Assembly: GCF_020382885.2 (NCBI RefSeq) | Contig: NC_058501.1 | Span: 7,998,001-8,062,000 of the forward strand | Length of the DNA: 64,000 nucleotides | Origin: Scatophagus argus | Taxonomy: Eukaryota; Chordata; Actinopteri; Scatophagidae | Direction of reading: 5' to 3' | The notes under the pieces: generated by a model | What the model was told of the DNA's origin: nothing | The model's input: only the letters and a program-made list of their open reading frames with translations | Databases searched by the model: none | In this document: positions 35,297 to 46,081 of the stretch, piece after piece | Position numbering within the stretch: position 1 is the stretch's first letter | How the letters are laid out: each line of letters begins with the position of its first letter | Program-made: the position numbers and the translations under genes

Positions 35297-38200
35297 ATGG
35301 ATACCAGCAGTGTGTCTGTGCTGCAGTACAAGATTCCAAAACCCCAGGGGAAATTGAGGCGACGGGTTCAAGACCTCCGCATCCCTTCCTCGTCTTACTA
35401 TGACTTCATAGTCAGCAGACCCGCGTTGGACCTGAGCCATAATGAGAGCGCTCGGCTGGCAGCGGACTCCCTACTCAGCCGGGGCTTAGAGGGATACGAG
35501 GAGGTGTTGATCGCAGAGGGAGAAGTGGACTTTTTGTCAGAGCTGGACAAGATTTACATCCTGGAAAATATGAGGGATGGCTGCACAGGTTGTAAATGTT
35601 TTTATTATTATTTTTATTTATTTATTTATTTATTTTACAGATTTTGTTGCTTTTTACTCAGAATACCACAGAATAGACATCAGATGATTTGATGGATGCT
35701 GGTTGTATTAGGTACAGCTTCATGCAGGGTTTTTTGCTTTACGCAGCTGATCCTGGTGCAGCTGATGATGATGACACTGAGTTAGAGAGTTTGTCTCTTG
35801 GCTCTCAGTCTGCCACACAGTGTCCTGCAACATCCACAGACAGTGATCCTACCATGGCAGGACTTGACCTGAGCAGCCTGAAAGGTAGGAGTAGGAAACT
35901 TTTATGGCAACAAATCATTTTTGAAAAAACTACTCTGATAGTATTAGTAGTAATCTTTCTGGTGTTTTAACTCTTGATGCTTCTGGTGGTAATAAACCTG
36001 CAGTCAGTCAAAAGCAAATTCTCTGCAAATCAATATTAAATCTTTTTCTGTTCTCATTTGCTGCATGTTTCTGTCCGTCCCAGATGTGAAGAGGACTGAT
36101 CAGGTCTTGAATGAGTCCAATTTTGAGGTTTATTTCCAGTCTGACAGCAGGGCAGCCAGCATGAAAGACCTGGTTAGAGAGTTCATCAGAAAGGCTACAA
36201 TGGTAGGGGTGTGTGTGTGTGTTTGTGTGTTTCTTCTTGTGCTTCCATGTAAAAAGAAACATGACATGCCTGTCTGTCTGCGCAGGCCTTAGCCATAGTG
36301 ATGGACAGCTTCACTGACGTAGAGCTGCTGTGCGACCTTCTGGAGGCGAGCAGGAAGAGGAACGTGTCCGTTCATCTGCTGCTGGACCATCTCAACCTGA
36401 GGCTGTTTGTCAGCATGTGGCAGGAACTCAAACTCAACAGCAAAAACTTCCCTGTGAGTCTTTTTGTCTTTCTGACTGATTTGTCTATTCTGTTTTTTTT
36501 TTACCAAAACTTGTCAAAATTACTGTAAAGTGCATGTTTCTGTCTGAAAACTGCATCCATAAGTTCAACTGTCATCCATAAGATGATCAGCCCAGGCTCT
36601 CCTTTGCATATAAGCACTTTGCCTTCCCAAAATACACACAAAAACACAAACCAGTTTAAAAACTCACAAATCCACAGCTTCACTTGCTCAGGGAAAGACA
36701 AAAAAGAAAAAAAAGAGATGTAGAGAAAATATATGTATTTCAGCTTAAAGGTGCCCTGTGGGGTATTCTTCTAACTAAACAAATATGTTTACATTTAGTG
36801 TTACTCATTGTCTGTATCCCTGAGGTCTAGCAAACATCTTGAATAAAAGCTTTGCAAAGTAGTAGAAATTCTGCCTTGTTTACATTCATGTAAACAATGT
36901 TTTTACATTCTTGCCGTCGTTTTTTGCTTTCAAAAAACAACCAAAAGGTCTGTCAAAGCTTTATTTTCTTGGGTGGATGTGATTATGAGCTAGAACCCTC
37001 CATCCACCCAAGGTCATTAGCTCCATGTAGTCACCCTGCCCCTCCCCTGACTCTGCTCATGCATGCTGAAGGCTGGCTCTCTTTGCTCTTTCACAAGCTT
37101 ACCTTTGAACTTCAGCATACTGTGCTTGGAAAACCAGGGGACTTTTTAAGAGTCACCTCAATGTGTACTGATTACAAGTTGTTGCCTTTCTTGTTTTGTT
37201 TTGTTTTTCACAGTTTGGGATCCAAATGTGTCAAAAAAAAAATCTAATTTTAGTGGTCTTTAGCAATCGTTGTGATTTGATAAACACTTGACTATTAATT
37301 GTAGATGCTCCATATTTAACATTTATGTATTTTTTGTACTTTTCTATATCTGGATTATGGATTTATGGATTTGCTGCTGAGTTACCAGCAATTTTTACAG
37401 AAATCTGTGGTTTGCTCAGTGAAATTACAATTTAAAACAGGGTTACAAAAATAATTTTCATTTTATTTATGAATGTTTTAAGCACCAAAATCTGTGTGTG
37501 TGTGTATAGAAACTGTCAGTACGCAGTGTTGATGGACAGACCTACTGTGCCAAGACAGGCAGAAAGCTGACTGGTCAGATTGCTGAGAGTTTCATTATCA
37601 CTGACTGGACTGAGGTGCTCACTGGTTCATACAGGTATGTACACACACATGCACACATGACTACACATTTAAAAAGCAAATGTTGTTATACCGGTATGAG
37701 TGTGTGTGTGTTCTCTTTTTAATTTTTGGCTCTATCATTCATTGTGCGTGCTTGTGCGTGTTTTTGTTTCTTCAGTTTCTCCTGGCTGTCCTGGCAGGTC
37801 CATCGGAGTCTTGCTGTTCTTGTTAAGGGCAGCGCAGTCATTCCTTTCCATCAGGAATTCCACAGGCTATACTCCAGCTCCAAAGCAGTCCCCGGCTTTG
37901 TCACTTATATCACTGTGCCTCAAACGCTCTCTCTTTACACCACATTACCTGCCGCTCAAAACAGTGATGTCAGTAAGCTGAAATCAAGCCGGACCAAAAC
38001 AGTCAGCCACAGGGCTTGCAACCAAGATGCTCAAAACAACCAGACAAAAGCAAAAATACCAGTTGTCCCCAAAACACAGACCCAGGATTTAGTGTTTAGC
38101 AAAGGTAATACCCAGCCTCTGCACAGAGCAGACATCGATACACAAAGGCATGAAAAACCTCCACAGCTGTACCCGAAACCACTGCTGAGCGTATCTGTGG

Positions 38201-39174
38201 GAAAGACAAAGCATACAGTGGGAGCGGACTGCAACCAGCATGGTGCACAAACAAACGTGGAACCTCTGGAGAAGAGTCATAATCAGATCCAGAATCCTTC
38301 AAACCCTCTGAGTCAGAGCCTTGAACTTGACATTCAGTCTCAGTTCACCAGTCTTCCCGTCACCACTACAGCTGAAAAGAATGTGAAGGTTCAAGAGCCA
38401 AATCCTCTACAAACCGCTTCACCCACACACGGACGGCACAGGACTGTCCGTTATCATTCACTTTTCAAGACTAATTCAAATCTTGAGCACTGTAATGATA
38501 GTCTTTTCGTTCAGCAGAGGTATACAGACAAATTAATAAAGCCTTTGGTGACTGCAGCGGGTCAAAACACACAAAGACGACAATGGAACTGCTCACTGAA
38601 CTTTAAACCAAAGGTGGACTTAATATTTGATCAAGTAATGTCTCCTTCCACAACACAGCAAAAAGAAGCGAAGACAGGCCTTGTGTTCTCTAAAACCCAC
38701 CCGAGAGGACATGTAGCCGGACTACAAACACAACTGTCCTCTCTGGGAACCATGAGGCAAGATCATCCACAGAGGCACCACCAGGACCCCCTTCAGTCAC
38801 ACCCAACCACAGAGGCTCCGGCTTCAAAGCCAGCACTGAGAGTCATGGGTGCTCATCGTAAACCTCAGCCGCAGTCAGACTCCAAGCTATTCTCACCAGA
38901 TACAGCAACCAAACTACATCTACAACTCCACACCTCCCAGCAGGCAAAGGCCCCACCAAGACTCAACTGGATTCCTCAGAGTCACACTGCAAGATCCAGA
39001 CCAGTGGTTCGCCACAGCTCCTTCACGACCGCATACGGGGCAGGACAGCACGGGGACTGGAGGCCGTTTCACAGCAGCATGAACACATCATTAGGAAGGA
39101 GCAAGAGCACGAGTGGTAGACACTCAGCAGGCTTCAAAGGAGCAGGTCTTAACCAAAACATAACCAAGGTCTGA
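35297..39174 (+). CDS. fam83a: FAM83A-like protein (DUF1669, CK1-binding scaffold)
   Basis: Exons are 35297-35588, 35747-35884, 36084-36202, 36286-36453, 37510-37634 and 37776-39174, with consistent phases, giving 746 aa. The N-terminal ~330 residues form the DUF1669 (pseudo-phospholipase-D) domain. Landmarks are LSHNESARLAADSLL, EGEVDFLSELDKIYI, NFEVYFQSD, IVMDSFTDVELLCDLLEA, SVRSVDGQTYCAKTGRKL, IITDWTEVLTGSYSFSWL and FHRLYSSSKAV. This domain binds casein kinase 1, and human FAM83A acts in EGFR/RAS signalling. The start is ATG at 35297 (context tccATGG); a GTG 21 bases upstream is not used. The remaining ~410 residues are a Gln/His/Ser/Thr-rich, disordered-looking tail in one long exon. The tail is far longer than in human FAM83A (434 aa in total). 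Synteny (tbc1d31-fam83a-c8orf76) supports the paralogue call. Confidence 0.92.
36745..37330. repeat. Teleost dispersed repeat in fam83a intron 4
   Basis: It opens with TTAAAGGTGCCCTGTGGGG, a head I recognise from a common percomorph intron element, and runs into moderately GC-rich non-coding sequence. The element fills much of the roughly 1 kb intron. Family unassigned, right end approximate. Confidence 0.4.
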
Positions 39175-39533
39175 CTGAAATATAAAAAAGGGGACTAGGG
39201 GAGTATGTAATTATAAAATGTGACTTGAAAAGAGAATATTCAGATTCCTTTGTCAAAGGCCCTGCACGCCCACACTGGTGTTACTGAGTGATTAGACCTG
39301 CTCTGGTTGGACGGAGCTACGCTGGGAGTTGAGTGATGTCGCCAAACCAGAGTAAATAAGATGTTAATTTGCATACCAGATAAGATAAAACAGACCTGAC
39401 AAGATGGTGAAGATGTCAGTCAAGTATTGTCTGTACCTGCACTGTAATGATGAGGTTGAATCAGGCTGTAAACTGAGAACACCTGTGCAGGTAAACCATG
39501 TGTAAAGGCTTTTATCATCATGTGAAGTAAGAG

Positions 39534-39539
39534 AATAAA
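39534..39539 (+). terminator. fam83a: Polyadenylation signal AATAAA, probable fam83a 3' end
   Basis: gagAATAAAGTCTGTCC lies 360 bases after the fam83a stop. It gives a short 3' UTR and is the first clear signal downstream. Confidence 0.5.
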
Positions 39540-39559
39540 GTCTGTCCTTACCAACTGTT

Positions 39560-40330
39560 CTTTAATTGTTAATTCTCTTAAAATTGACATTACAACTTAA
39601 ATGAAACCATCTTTTGTTATTCTGCTAGAACAGTCTTTAAAACCACATGGCTATGCTTCTGTTTCAGCTGAAAATGGTGTTGGAGGCAGCCAGCTCCTGA
39701 ACTGTAGGGATAAGGTCTACAGTAACGGCAGGCTTTCTAACAGACAGCCTGATTTGTCACAGTGGAAACACAGGTGGAACTGACAACACTGACAGCACAG
39801 TCAGCTGCATGCTAGCACGCAGACAGAGCTGTGATTTTCCTGCTATGACAAGTCAACCGTCTGCCAAGCTATCATTTGTCTTCTGCACGTCTGACAATAT
39901 CTTACAATTATGAACACAATAAGGCTTATGTTACCTTTAAAGCACAGCATACGGACTGTAACTTCCTTTTGGAAAGTCTCATTTTGTTTCCTGTCTACAT
40001 AAAGAACAGGGTCCTCTTCATAAATTACATGTCACAGTATGAAGCGGATGAAACAATTCACACTGTAGGAATAATTCTGACTACATTCACTGTGCAGTCC
40101 TCTCTGTGCTTAAATTAAGTGAAGAGGCAAACTTGAAACATTCTGTTACATTTTAAGAGTGGGTTTTATACTTTTGATAATGAGCAGTTCAGCATTTGAC
40201 CTGTGGGTGTCCTCTTCTGTTTGAGGAGCTGGATCCAGTCTTCACTTCATCCAGTCTGTTCCTTTTGATCTTTGACAGTGACCATGTTCTTCAGTCCCTT
40301 CCCATCTTCCAACTTCTCTGTAAACAAGCA
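39560..40330. other. Convergent space between fam83a and c8orf76
   Basis: No gene is seen. The right part should be the c8orf76 3' UTR (minus strand), but I found no clear minus-strand AATAAA to mark its end. Short open frames here (39601-39783, 39876-40118) have no splice context. Confidence 0.45.
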
Positions 40331-43300
40331 TCACTTCAGCGTCAGGACTTTGTGTCCATCTGTGCTTGATGTTGACCGACCATCACTCTCTAGCACTCCA
40401 GTCAATAAGATCTTGTTCCACCAGCGCTCCCTGAAGTTCTGCACACACATACTGGCCAGACTCTCCCCATCCTGGTAGTCCTCCCTCATCTTCTCTGGGA
40501 TCAGGTCCTCTGACATCACCTGGAAGATGCAAGAGAGAAAAAGTGAGGTTAGCTCAGCCACAAACCAAGGCCGCCCTTGGCTGTCTGAAATTCAGGCCTT
40601 GACACAGCACATATACATAAGATGTCCTCACCTCAGTGAGAGCCTGCAGGGTTGTTTCTTTGGGACTGAGCCGTTGTAATGCTTCGTCTGCCGTCTGCAG
40701 GGCGTTTTCACTGCGCTGCAGCACAAAGGAGGACTGCTGCTGTCGAAGGATTCTCAACAGGAGCCTAACAGAGACATTTACCTTTAAGCTCTTCATAATA
40801 CATTAACATTCAGCTGTGCTGTTCACAGATCACAGATATACCTCGTCCTGATGAAACAGGTGCAAGCTTTCAGCCAGGTTGTTCCCTCTCCGAGCTCTGC
40901 TGCCTCTTCCTGTTGCTCCTCAATCACTCCATCATTCTTCTCCTCAGCTAATTCACCCCTCTGTGAGGAGCACAATCCTAGTGAAGGTAAAGAGAGCAGA
41001 TCACATCAGACCATGGGGACACATCATTTAATTTTCCTCTACGTGGTTAGTCAACAGGTGTCCTACCTGTGGTTCTGTTGCTCTCCAACAGTTGCAGACA
41101 CGTCTGTCCCAGGCTGTACCAGTGCCAGGGGTTAAAAGGCAGCACGCTACACAGCTGCTGCAGTGATGATATCTTGAATCCTATGTCTCCAAAGTGCTGG
41201 TAGATGGCAACCTGCAATTTAGGTTTTAGTCGAATAATAATGTTATTACATGTCCATGGAATTCAGAAATGGAGAAAATTTGTTTATGTGCGTGTTGTGG
41301 TTAATACTGACTTTGAGCAGCAGGAGGCTGGTCAGGTGACACGTGTTGGAGGCTTCTTTGCTCTGGAGAAAGAATATATGTACATTACAGAGTGCTGGCC
41401 TAGACTGATTCCTTATTGTCATTTTACTAAGAAAGAATGTCCATGACAGAGAAAATTTGATTGACTATCTTTAGTGATGTCATTGCTTCACTGATGAAAA
41501 TATTTTCAGGGGTGGTGCTTTCATGTGCTAGTGAGAAACTAATAGACTGTGGAAATGACCTGCACTGGCAGACAATTTGAACCAGAAGGTTTAAATTCTG
41601 GCTTAAATTGGTGGACAATTTTCCATCTCTTCCATTCTTCCATCCATTTTCTATGCCACTTATCCGTGAAGGTTGCAGGTGGGCTGGAGCCTATCCGAGC
41701 TAGCTATGGGTGAGAGGCGGGGTACACCCTGGACTGGTCACCAGTCATTCGGAGAGCCGACACACAAAGACAGATAATCACACACACACTCACACCTAGA
41801 AGCAATGTAGCCAATGCCAATTCACCTAACGTGCATGTTTTTGGGATTGTGGGAGGTACCCGGAGAAAACCCACGCAGGACACGCAAAGTCCACACAGAC
41901 GGACCCAGACCGGGATTTGGAACCCTCTTGCTGTGAGGCGACAGCACTAAGCACAATTTTGAGATTGTTAGTGTAGTTGTCGATGTTAGTTAACTGCTAA
42001 TAGAACAGTTTGTGGCAGTCAAATTCACAGTGTTTTATATAGACCAATTCATTCTATGATAATATAAAACCAGCTTGACTTTTATTCAGCACTTTTTTTT
42101 TTCAGTGAACAAAATAGCTGGCAATGTTATTCATTTTGAGTTTTTCATGAACTGCACGTGATATATAAAGGAGTTCATAACGACAAACAGCAGGTTGTTC
42201 CAGTTCCAGTCACTTGTAGGACACAATGTTCTGCATGGAAAACCTTTCAGGAAACACTCATAGATCAGTTACCAGTAAGGCGACCAAGTCCAGCGCCTTG
42301 TCTCTCTGGCCCAGTTTGGTGCAGCATCGGGCCATTCCCTCCAGTACATCTCTTCTGATGGTCAAGTTGTTGTCAGCGATCCACTCCAGACAGCTGTTGT
42401 ACGCATCCAAGGCTTTCTACTCCCACCACCACATCATGAGAACAGAAACACAACAATGCATTTTGACATTACACAACTCAAAGTGGTCAATGGAAAGAAG
42501 TATGGATGACAGTACTTTAGTTTATGAGCCCCATGCAGCTTCTATTAGCACCATTGGGGGGCAGCCGTGGCCTAGAGGTTGGAGAAGCGGCTTGTGATCG
42601 GAGGGTCACCGGTTCGATTCCCCCACCGGACGGGCAGGAAAAATTTGGGTGTGGTGGAGTGATTAAGAAATGCCCCCCCCTCCATTAGCTGGCTGATGTG
42701 CCCTTGAGCAAGGCACTTAACCCCCACAATATGCTCCGCGGGCGCTTGATGCTGCCCACTGCTCCTGTGTGTGTTTCACTGCATGTAATTTGCCGGGTGT
42801 TGCATGTGTGTGTTCAACTAAGGATGGGATAAATGCAGAAGACGAATTCAGTGTGTGTATGTAAAAATATATATACTGTCAATAAAGATAATTTATTTCC
42901 AGATAATCAAGTACAGCAGACTACAGCTGTATTTAATATTTCAACAATTCAACCTGCTCTTATTTGATGAAGATTTTCACTTTGATGTAGCTAAATGTGC
43001 TTTAAAAAGTCTTTTATCATTCTGTCTGGAAATGGATCATACATTTATGAAGGACAATGAACCAATAGCTTTCATTATTGCCACCAACTTTGCTTGTACT
43101 CTGTCAGCATTACTGAAAAATCACAACAATTATTAAAATTTACAAATGACTGACTAAACTGAATGTCTGTTACCTGGTAGTCCCCCCGTCTCACAGCCAA
43201 GTCACCTCTAAACTTATAGACTTTCTGCTTGTCCAAAGAATCATCTGTATCGAGAGCAGCACTCTGGCAAAACCACTGCAGAGAGAAACAAGAGGACAGA

Positions 43301-43963
43301 AGACAAAACACTTGAAACACTTGGTCCGAGTGACTGCTAAAGACATGATTTACATATACAGCTCCTGAAATGTAAGGTCAATCCTGAAGCAATGACACGA
43401 CATATCTATCAAATGTCCTTTGAAATGACTTAAGACAGACGGTGTTTCTCCACAGGTACAACAACAAGACAAACCGGATTTGTAAGACATTTTATCTTAT
43501 AGGTAAACGCACCTACTAGCTGATAATAAACACAGCTTTAATCCTGTCTATCAATCTTATATGAGTTAAGAGTGATTTATTACTTTATTTAATTAGTTTA
43601 TTTTATTTTATCTTCAGCTAAATATTTTCGTCTTCGCGTGTCCCGTGTTGGATTGAACCTGTGATTCGTGTTTTGGTTTTCCTCTTATCTTGCAAAAGTG
43701 TGCAAAATATGAGTCAGATCAAGCTTAGCTAGCTAGCTGCGTCTTTTGATTCGTATTGCCGTTATGATTCCTTCAGGCCAGGCTCACTTTATTCAAATAC
43801 AGCTTATGCAGCTGTACGTGAAGTTAACAGGTGAGGTTTATAGTGAACAGATTCCCACCTCTGGCTCACACAGTTTGGCGCTATAAGACGACAAAGCCGC
43901 GGGGACTCGGTTTCTCGCCTCCGAAAACACCGAGTCGTCAAATGTGCTCCCTAAAATCTCCAT
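40331..43963 (-). CDS. c8orf76: C8orf76 homologue, TPR-like protein of unknown function
   Basis: Minus-strand exons in order are 43859-43963, 43174-43275, 42273-42416, 41312-41362, 41067-41211, 40842-40977, 40632-40764 and 40331-40519. They total 1005 nt and 334 aa (human 380). The match to human C8orf76 is clear in several blocks: FDDSVFSEA, SYSAKLCEPEWF, YKFRGDLAVRRGDYQKAL, RRDVLEGMARC, VLPFNPWHWYSLGQTCLQL, LKACTCFIRTR and SEDLIPEKMREDYQDGE. Alternating helical segments with small and aromatic residues resemble TPR repeats. No biochemical role is established. As in human, it lies downstream of zhx1 on the same strand. Introns 3 and 2 carry a LINE-type fragment and a SINE. Confidence 0.92.
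41630..41960 (+). repeat. Non-LTR retrotransposon-like fragment in c8orf76 intron 3
   Basis: The stretch reads CCATCCATTTTCTATGCC, then GGCTGGAGCCTATCCGAGCT, GAGAGGCGGGGTACACCCTG and GGAGAAAACCCACGCAGGAC. It ends in a CTTGCTGTGAGGCGACAGCA block. These phrases mark one of the most abundant interspersed repeats of teleosts. I do not assign a family name. Confidence 0.75.
42553..42895 (+). mobile_element. tRNA-derived SINE (V-SINE-like) in c8orf76 intron 2
   Basis: A Pol III head is visible: box A TGGCCTAGAGG at 42568-42578 and a perfect box B GGTTCGATTCC at 42611-42621. A core with CCCTTGAGCAAGGCACTTAA follows, and then a tail with GGATGGGATAAATGCAGA. It ends near CTGTCAATAAAGATAA. It is inserted on + inside a minus-strand gene. 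I could not make out the target-site duplication. Confidence 0.85.
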
Positions 43964-44797
43964 CCGAAGCCGAAAAATGTAATTAAACCTCCACACTGAT
44001 AAGACACACGTGTTGGGAAAAAAGAATCCAAGTGCAAGTCTCGTACTGTTTGTTTACCCTCGTGGACACGGTCTTTTACACGTAAAATGTCCGACTAATA
44101 CAGTACTAAGTGTTAACAGTTCCGGGCACAAAGGTTCCGACCGATGATTAAAATGGATTAAAATGACTAAATGATTAAAAGTGTCGTCTGTAGCACAGAT
44201 CAATATTACGAGAAAAAAAGTCAAATCTCACCATCTCAGCTTTTATTTAGAGTCGATCCGCATCTGGGGGGCATACAGCAAATACAATTCAGTCAAACTG
44301 GCTTTATATCAGCATAAAATGAATTGGTCTTTATAAAGTATTGTGAAAATGACTGTCAGTCGGATATAAAAATGCATCCTTTCAGTTTCTGTAAAATTGA
44401 CAGACATCCCACATATTTTCTCATGTATTAATGAAGTACATTTTTTCAGAGCAGAACTTGTGCCATAAAAGCTGCTCATTTTAGTGTCATATATTTATAT
44501 CACCGTATCATGACATTACAAATGAAGAATACACTGAGACGTTACAAAAATGTCACATTGGTAGAGTGCATGCAAGGCTTAAAATATAGGAAAAACACAT
44601 TATACAGCCCAAACTATTAGTAAATGGTTCAAAACAAGTAATGTCTTTCTGTTGTAAGCCATTTAGTGTTTCAGGTATTCAACTCTCCATCACTTATCCA
44701 GGAAGCGCTGCACTGGGCCCATCGCTTATGACACATATTAGAAGAGAATTTATCAAAAGACAGAAATGCCACCACTTAAAAACAACACTGATTCCTC
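43964..44797. other. c8orf76 promoter side and intergenic DNA
   Basis: It holds the c8orf76 5' UTR and promoter (around 43964-44110) and then AT-rich DNA with no feature I can name, up to the lectin relic. Confidence 0.45.
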
Positions 44798-45424
44798 TTA
44801 CTTTGCACAGATGAAATTAAGCGTCTCGTAGTCTGATATGCTGAAGCAGTGGTGGTCCCCTGTGCTGTTTTATACTTTGGAGTCCAGTGATCAAAATCTA
44901 AGTGATGATCATCGAACCAGAACCAGAACTCCAGGACGCAGGTGTGATGAAGGGCCAACCGCACAAAGGGAGTGTTAGTCTTCTCAGCCTCCAGCTCAGC
45001 AGCACAGAGCATCTTCCCATGTCTTATTCTCTTTGATCAGCACAAAGTGTGATTCTAGAAGAAAAGTGTGAAATTTATCTAGTGAACTGAAACTAAAGTA
45101 ATAAGTAACATTTTTGCTTTGTACCGTAATACTATCTGCTCTTGTATAAACACAACTTTTGTCCACATTTTAACTGTAAAGGAGACATTTCAGTGCAATA
45201 TTATCTCACCTCTGGCTATCCACTATATGAGTGCACTACACTGAATAAGCAACTCACTTTGGGGATGAGAACAATATTTTGTACCTTGTTTTGTCCCACA
45301 GAGGTCCACTTCACACAGAACTAAATGTATTCTGATTGGTGAGAACTCAGTGATGTAGCGCCCTGACATATCGCACTGAAACTCAATCCAAATGTCTTGC
45401 GTGAAGTTTGTGATGTTTTGACAC
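44798..45424 (-). pseudogene. Broken lectin gene: fucolectin (FTP) half-domain plus C-type lectin domain
   Basis: Exon 45285-45424 (minus) codes the C-terminal part of an F5/8-type fucolectin domain: IEFQCDMSGRYITEF then HLVLCEVDLCG. A good donor follows (ACAAG|gtaca). The next exon (acceptor before 45054) opens in phase with ESHFVLIKENKTWEDALC, the start of a C-type lectin domain, then meets a stop (TGC TGA). The domain continues in another frame (TPFVRLALHHTCVLEFWFW, then DFDHWTP) and returns to the first frame for GDHHCFSISDYETLNFICAK and the TAA at 44798-44800. About 20 residues between LC and the second block are also missing relative to fish C-type lectins. The FTP-CTLD order is known from teleost lectins. 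The first half of the FTP domain is not found. A possible relic of a signal-peptide exon (46046-46081) has an in-frame stop. Confidence 0.75.
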
Positions 45425-46045
45425 CTGGAAGAGAGAAAAAAATAAACATACAAAAGGAGGGAGAGAAATCTCTTTTTTTTTTTTGCTTCCTTTAGAGATG
45501 TGGAAGCTGTGGATCTTTTACATTTCACCCTGCAAAATCAAGCCACAGGGAATTCTAATACTTGACGCAAATCAAGCCTCAACAGCTCTTTCAGCAGTGA
45601 GGTCTTTATTTGTCTTGTCGGTGCCGTGTGATGATTGAGATGTTATCACGGTCTGTGTCTAGATGCATGGTTTGCAGGGAGCTGCATACGAAGACATAAA
45701 AAATGCATTATAATCAACTTCAAAATACTGGTCAGAAATTAAACTTACTCACTCCTACCTGTGTCATCAGTAGTGTGTACACTTCCTGTGAAATATGAAA
45801 GGCTACTAGATTTTTTTCTTCTTCTTTTTTTCATGTCAGCATCAACACCTAGTGGCCTTTCTGATGTATTTATGGCATTTATTTCAAATCCTCTTTATAA
45901 ATAAATCAGTTATTTGAGCTCCTTTTGGGAGTGTTGACCAATTATTTTACTATTTTATCCATGATTGATATTTCTGTGGATCTGCCCTGCATGTCATTCT
46001 TCCTATCAAACATTTCACAGATCACATGTAAAGTGAGCCACTTAC

Positions 46046-46081
46046 CAGTCAGAGAGAGACGATAAATGGACCAAACAGCAT
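46046..46081 (-). pseudogene. Possible relic of the lectin signal-peptide exon
   Basis: On the minus strand an ATG opens MLFGPFIVSL, a signal-peptide-like run, then meets TGA three bases before a strong donor (CTG|gtaagtg). It is placed and oriented to be exon 1 of the lectin relic. The match is short, so this is a suggestion. Confidence 0.25.
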
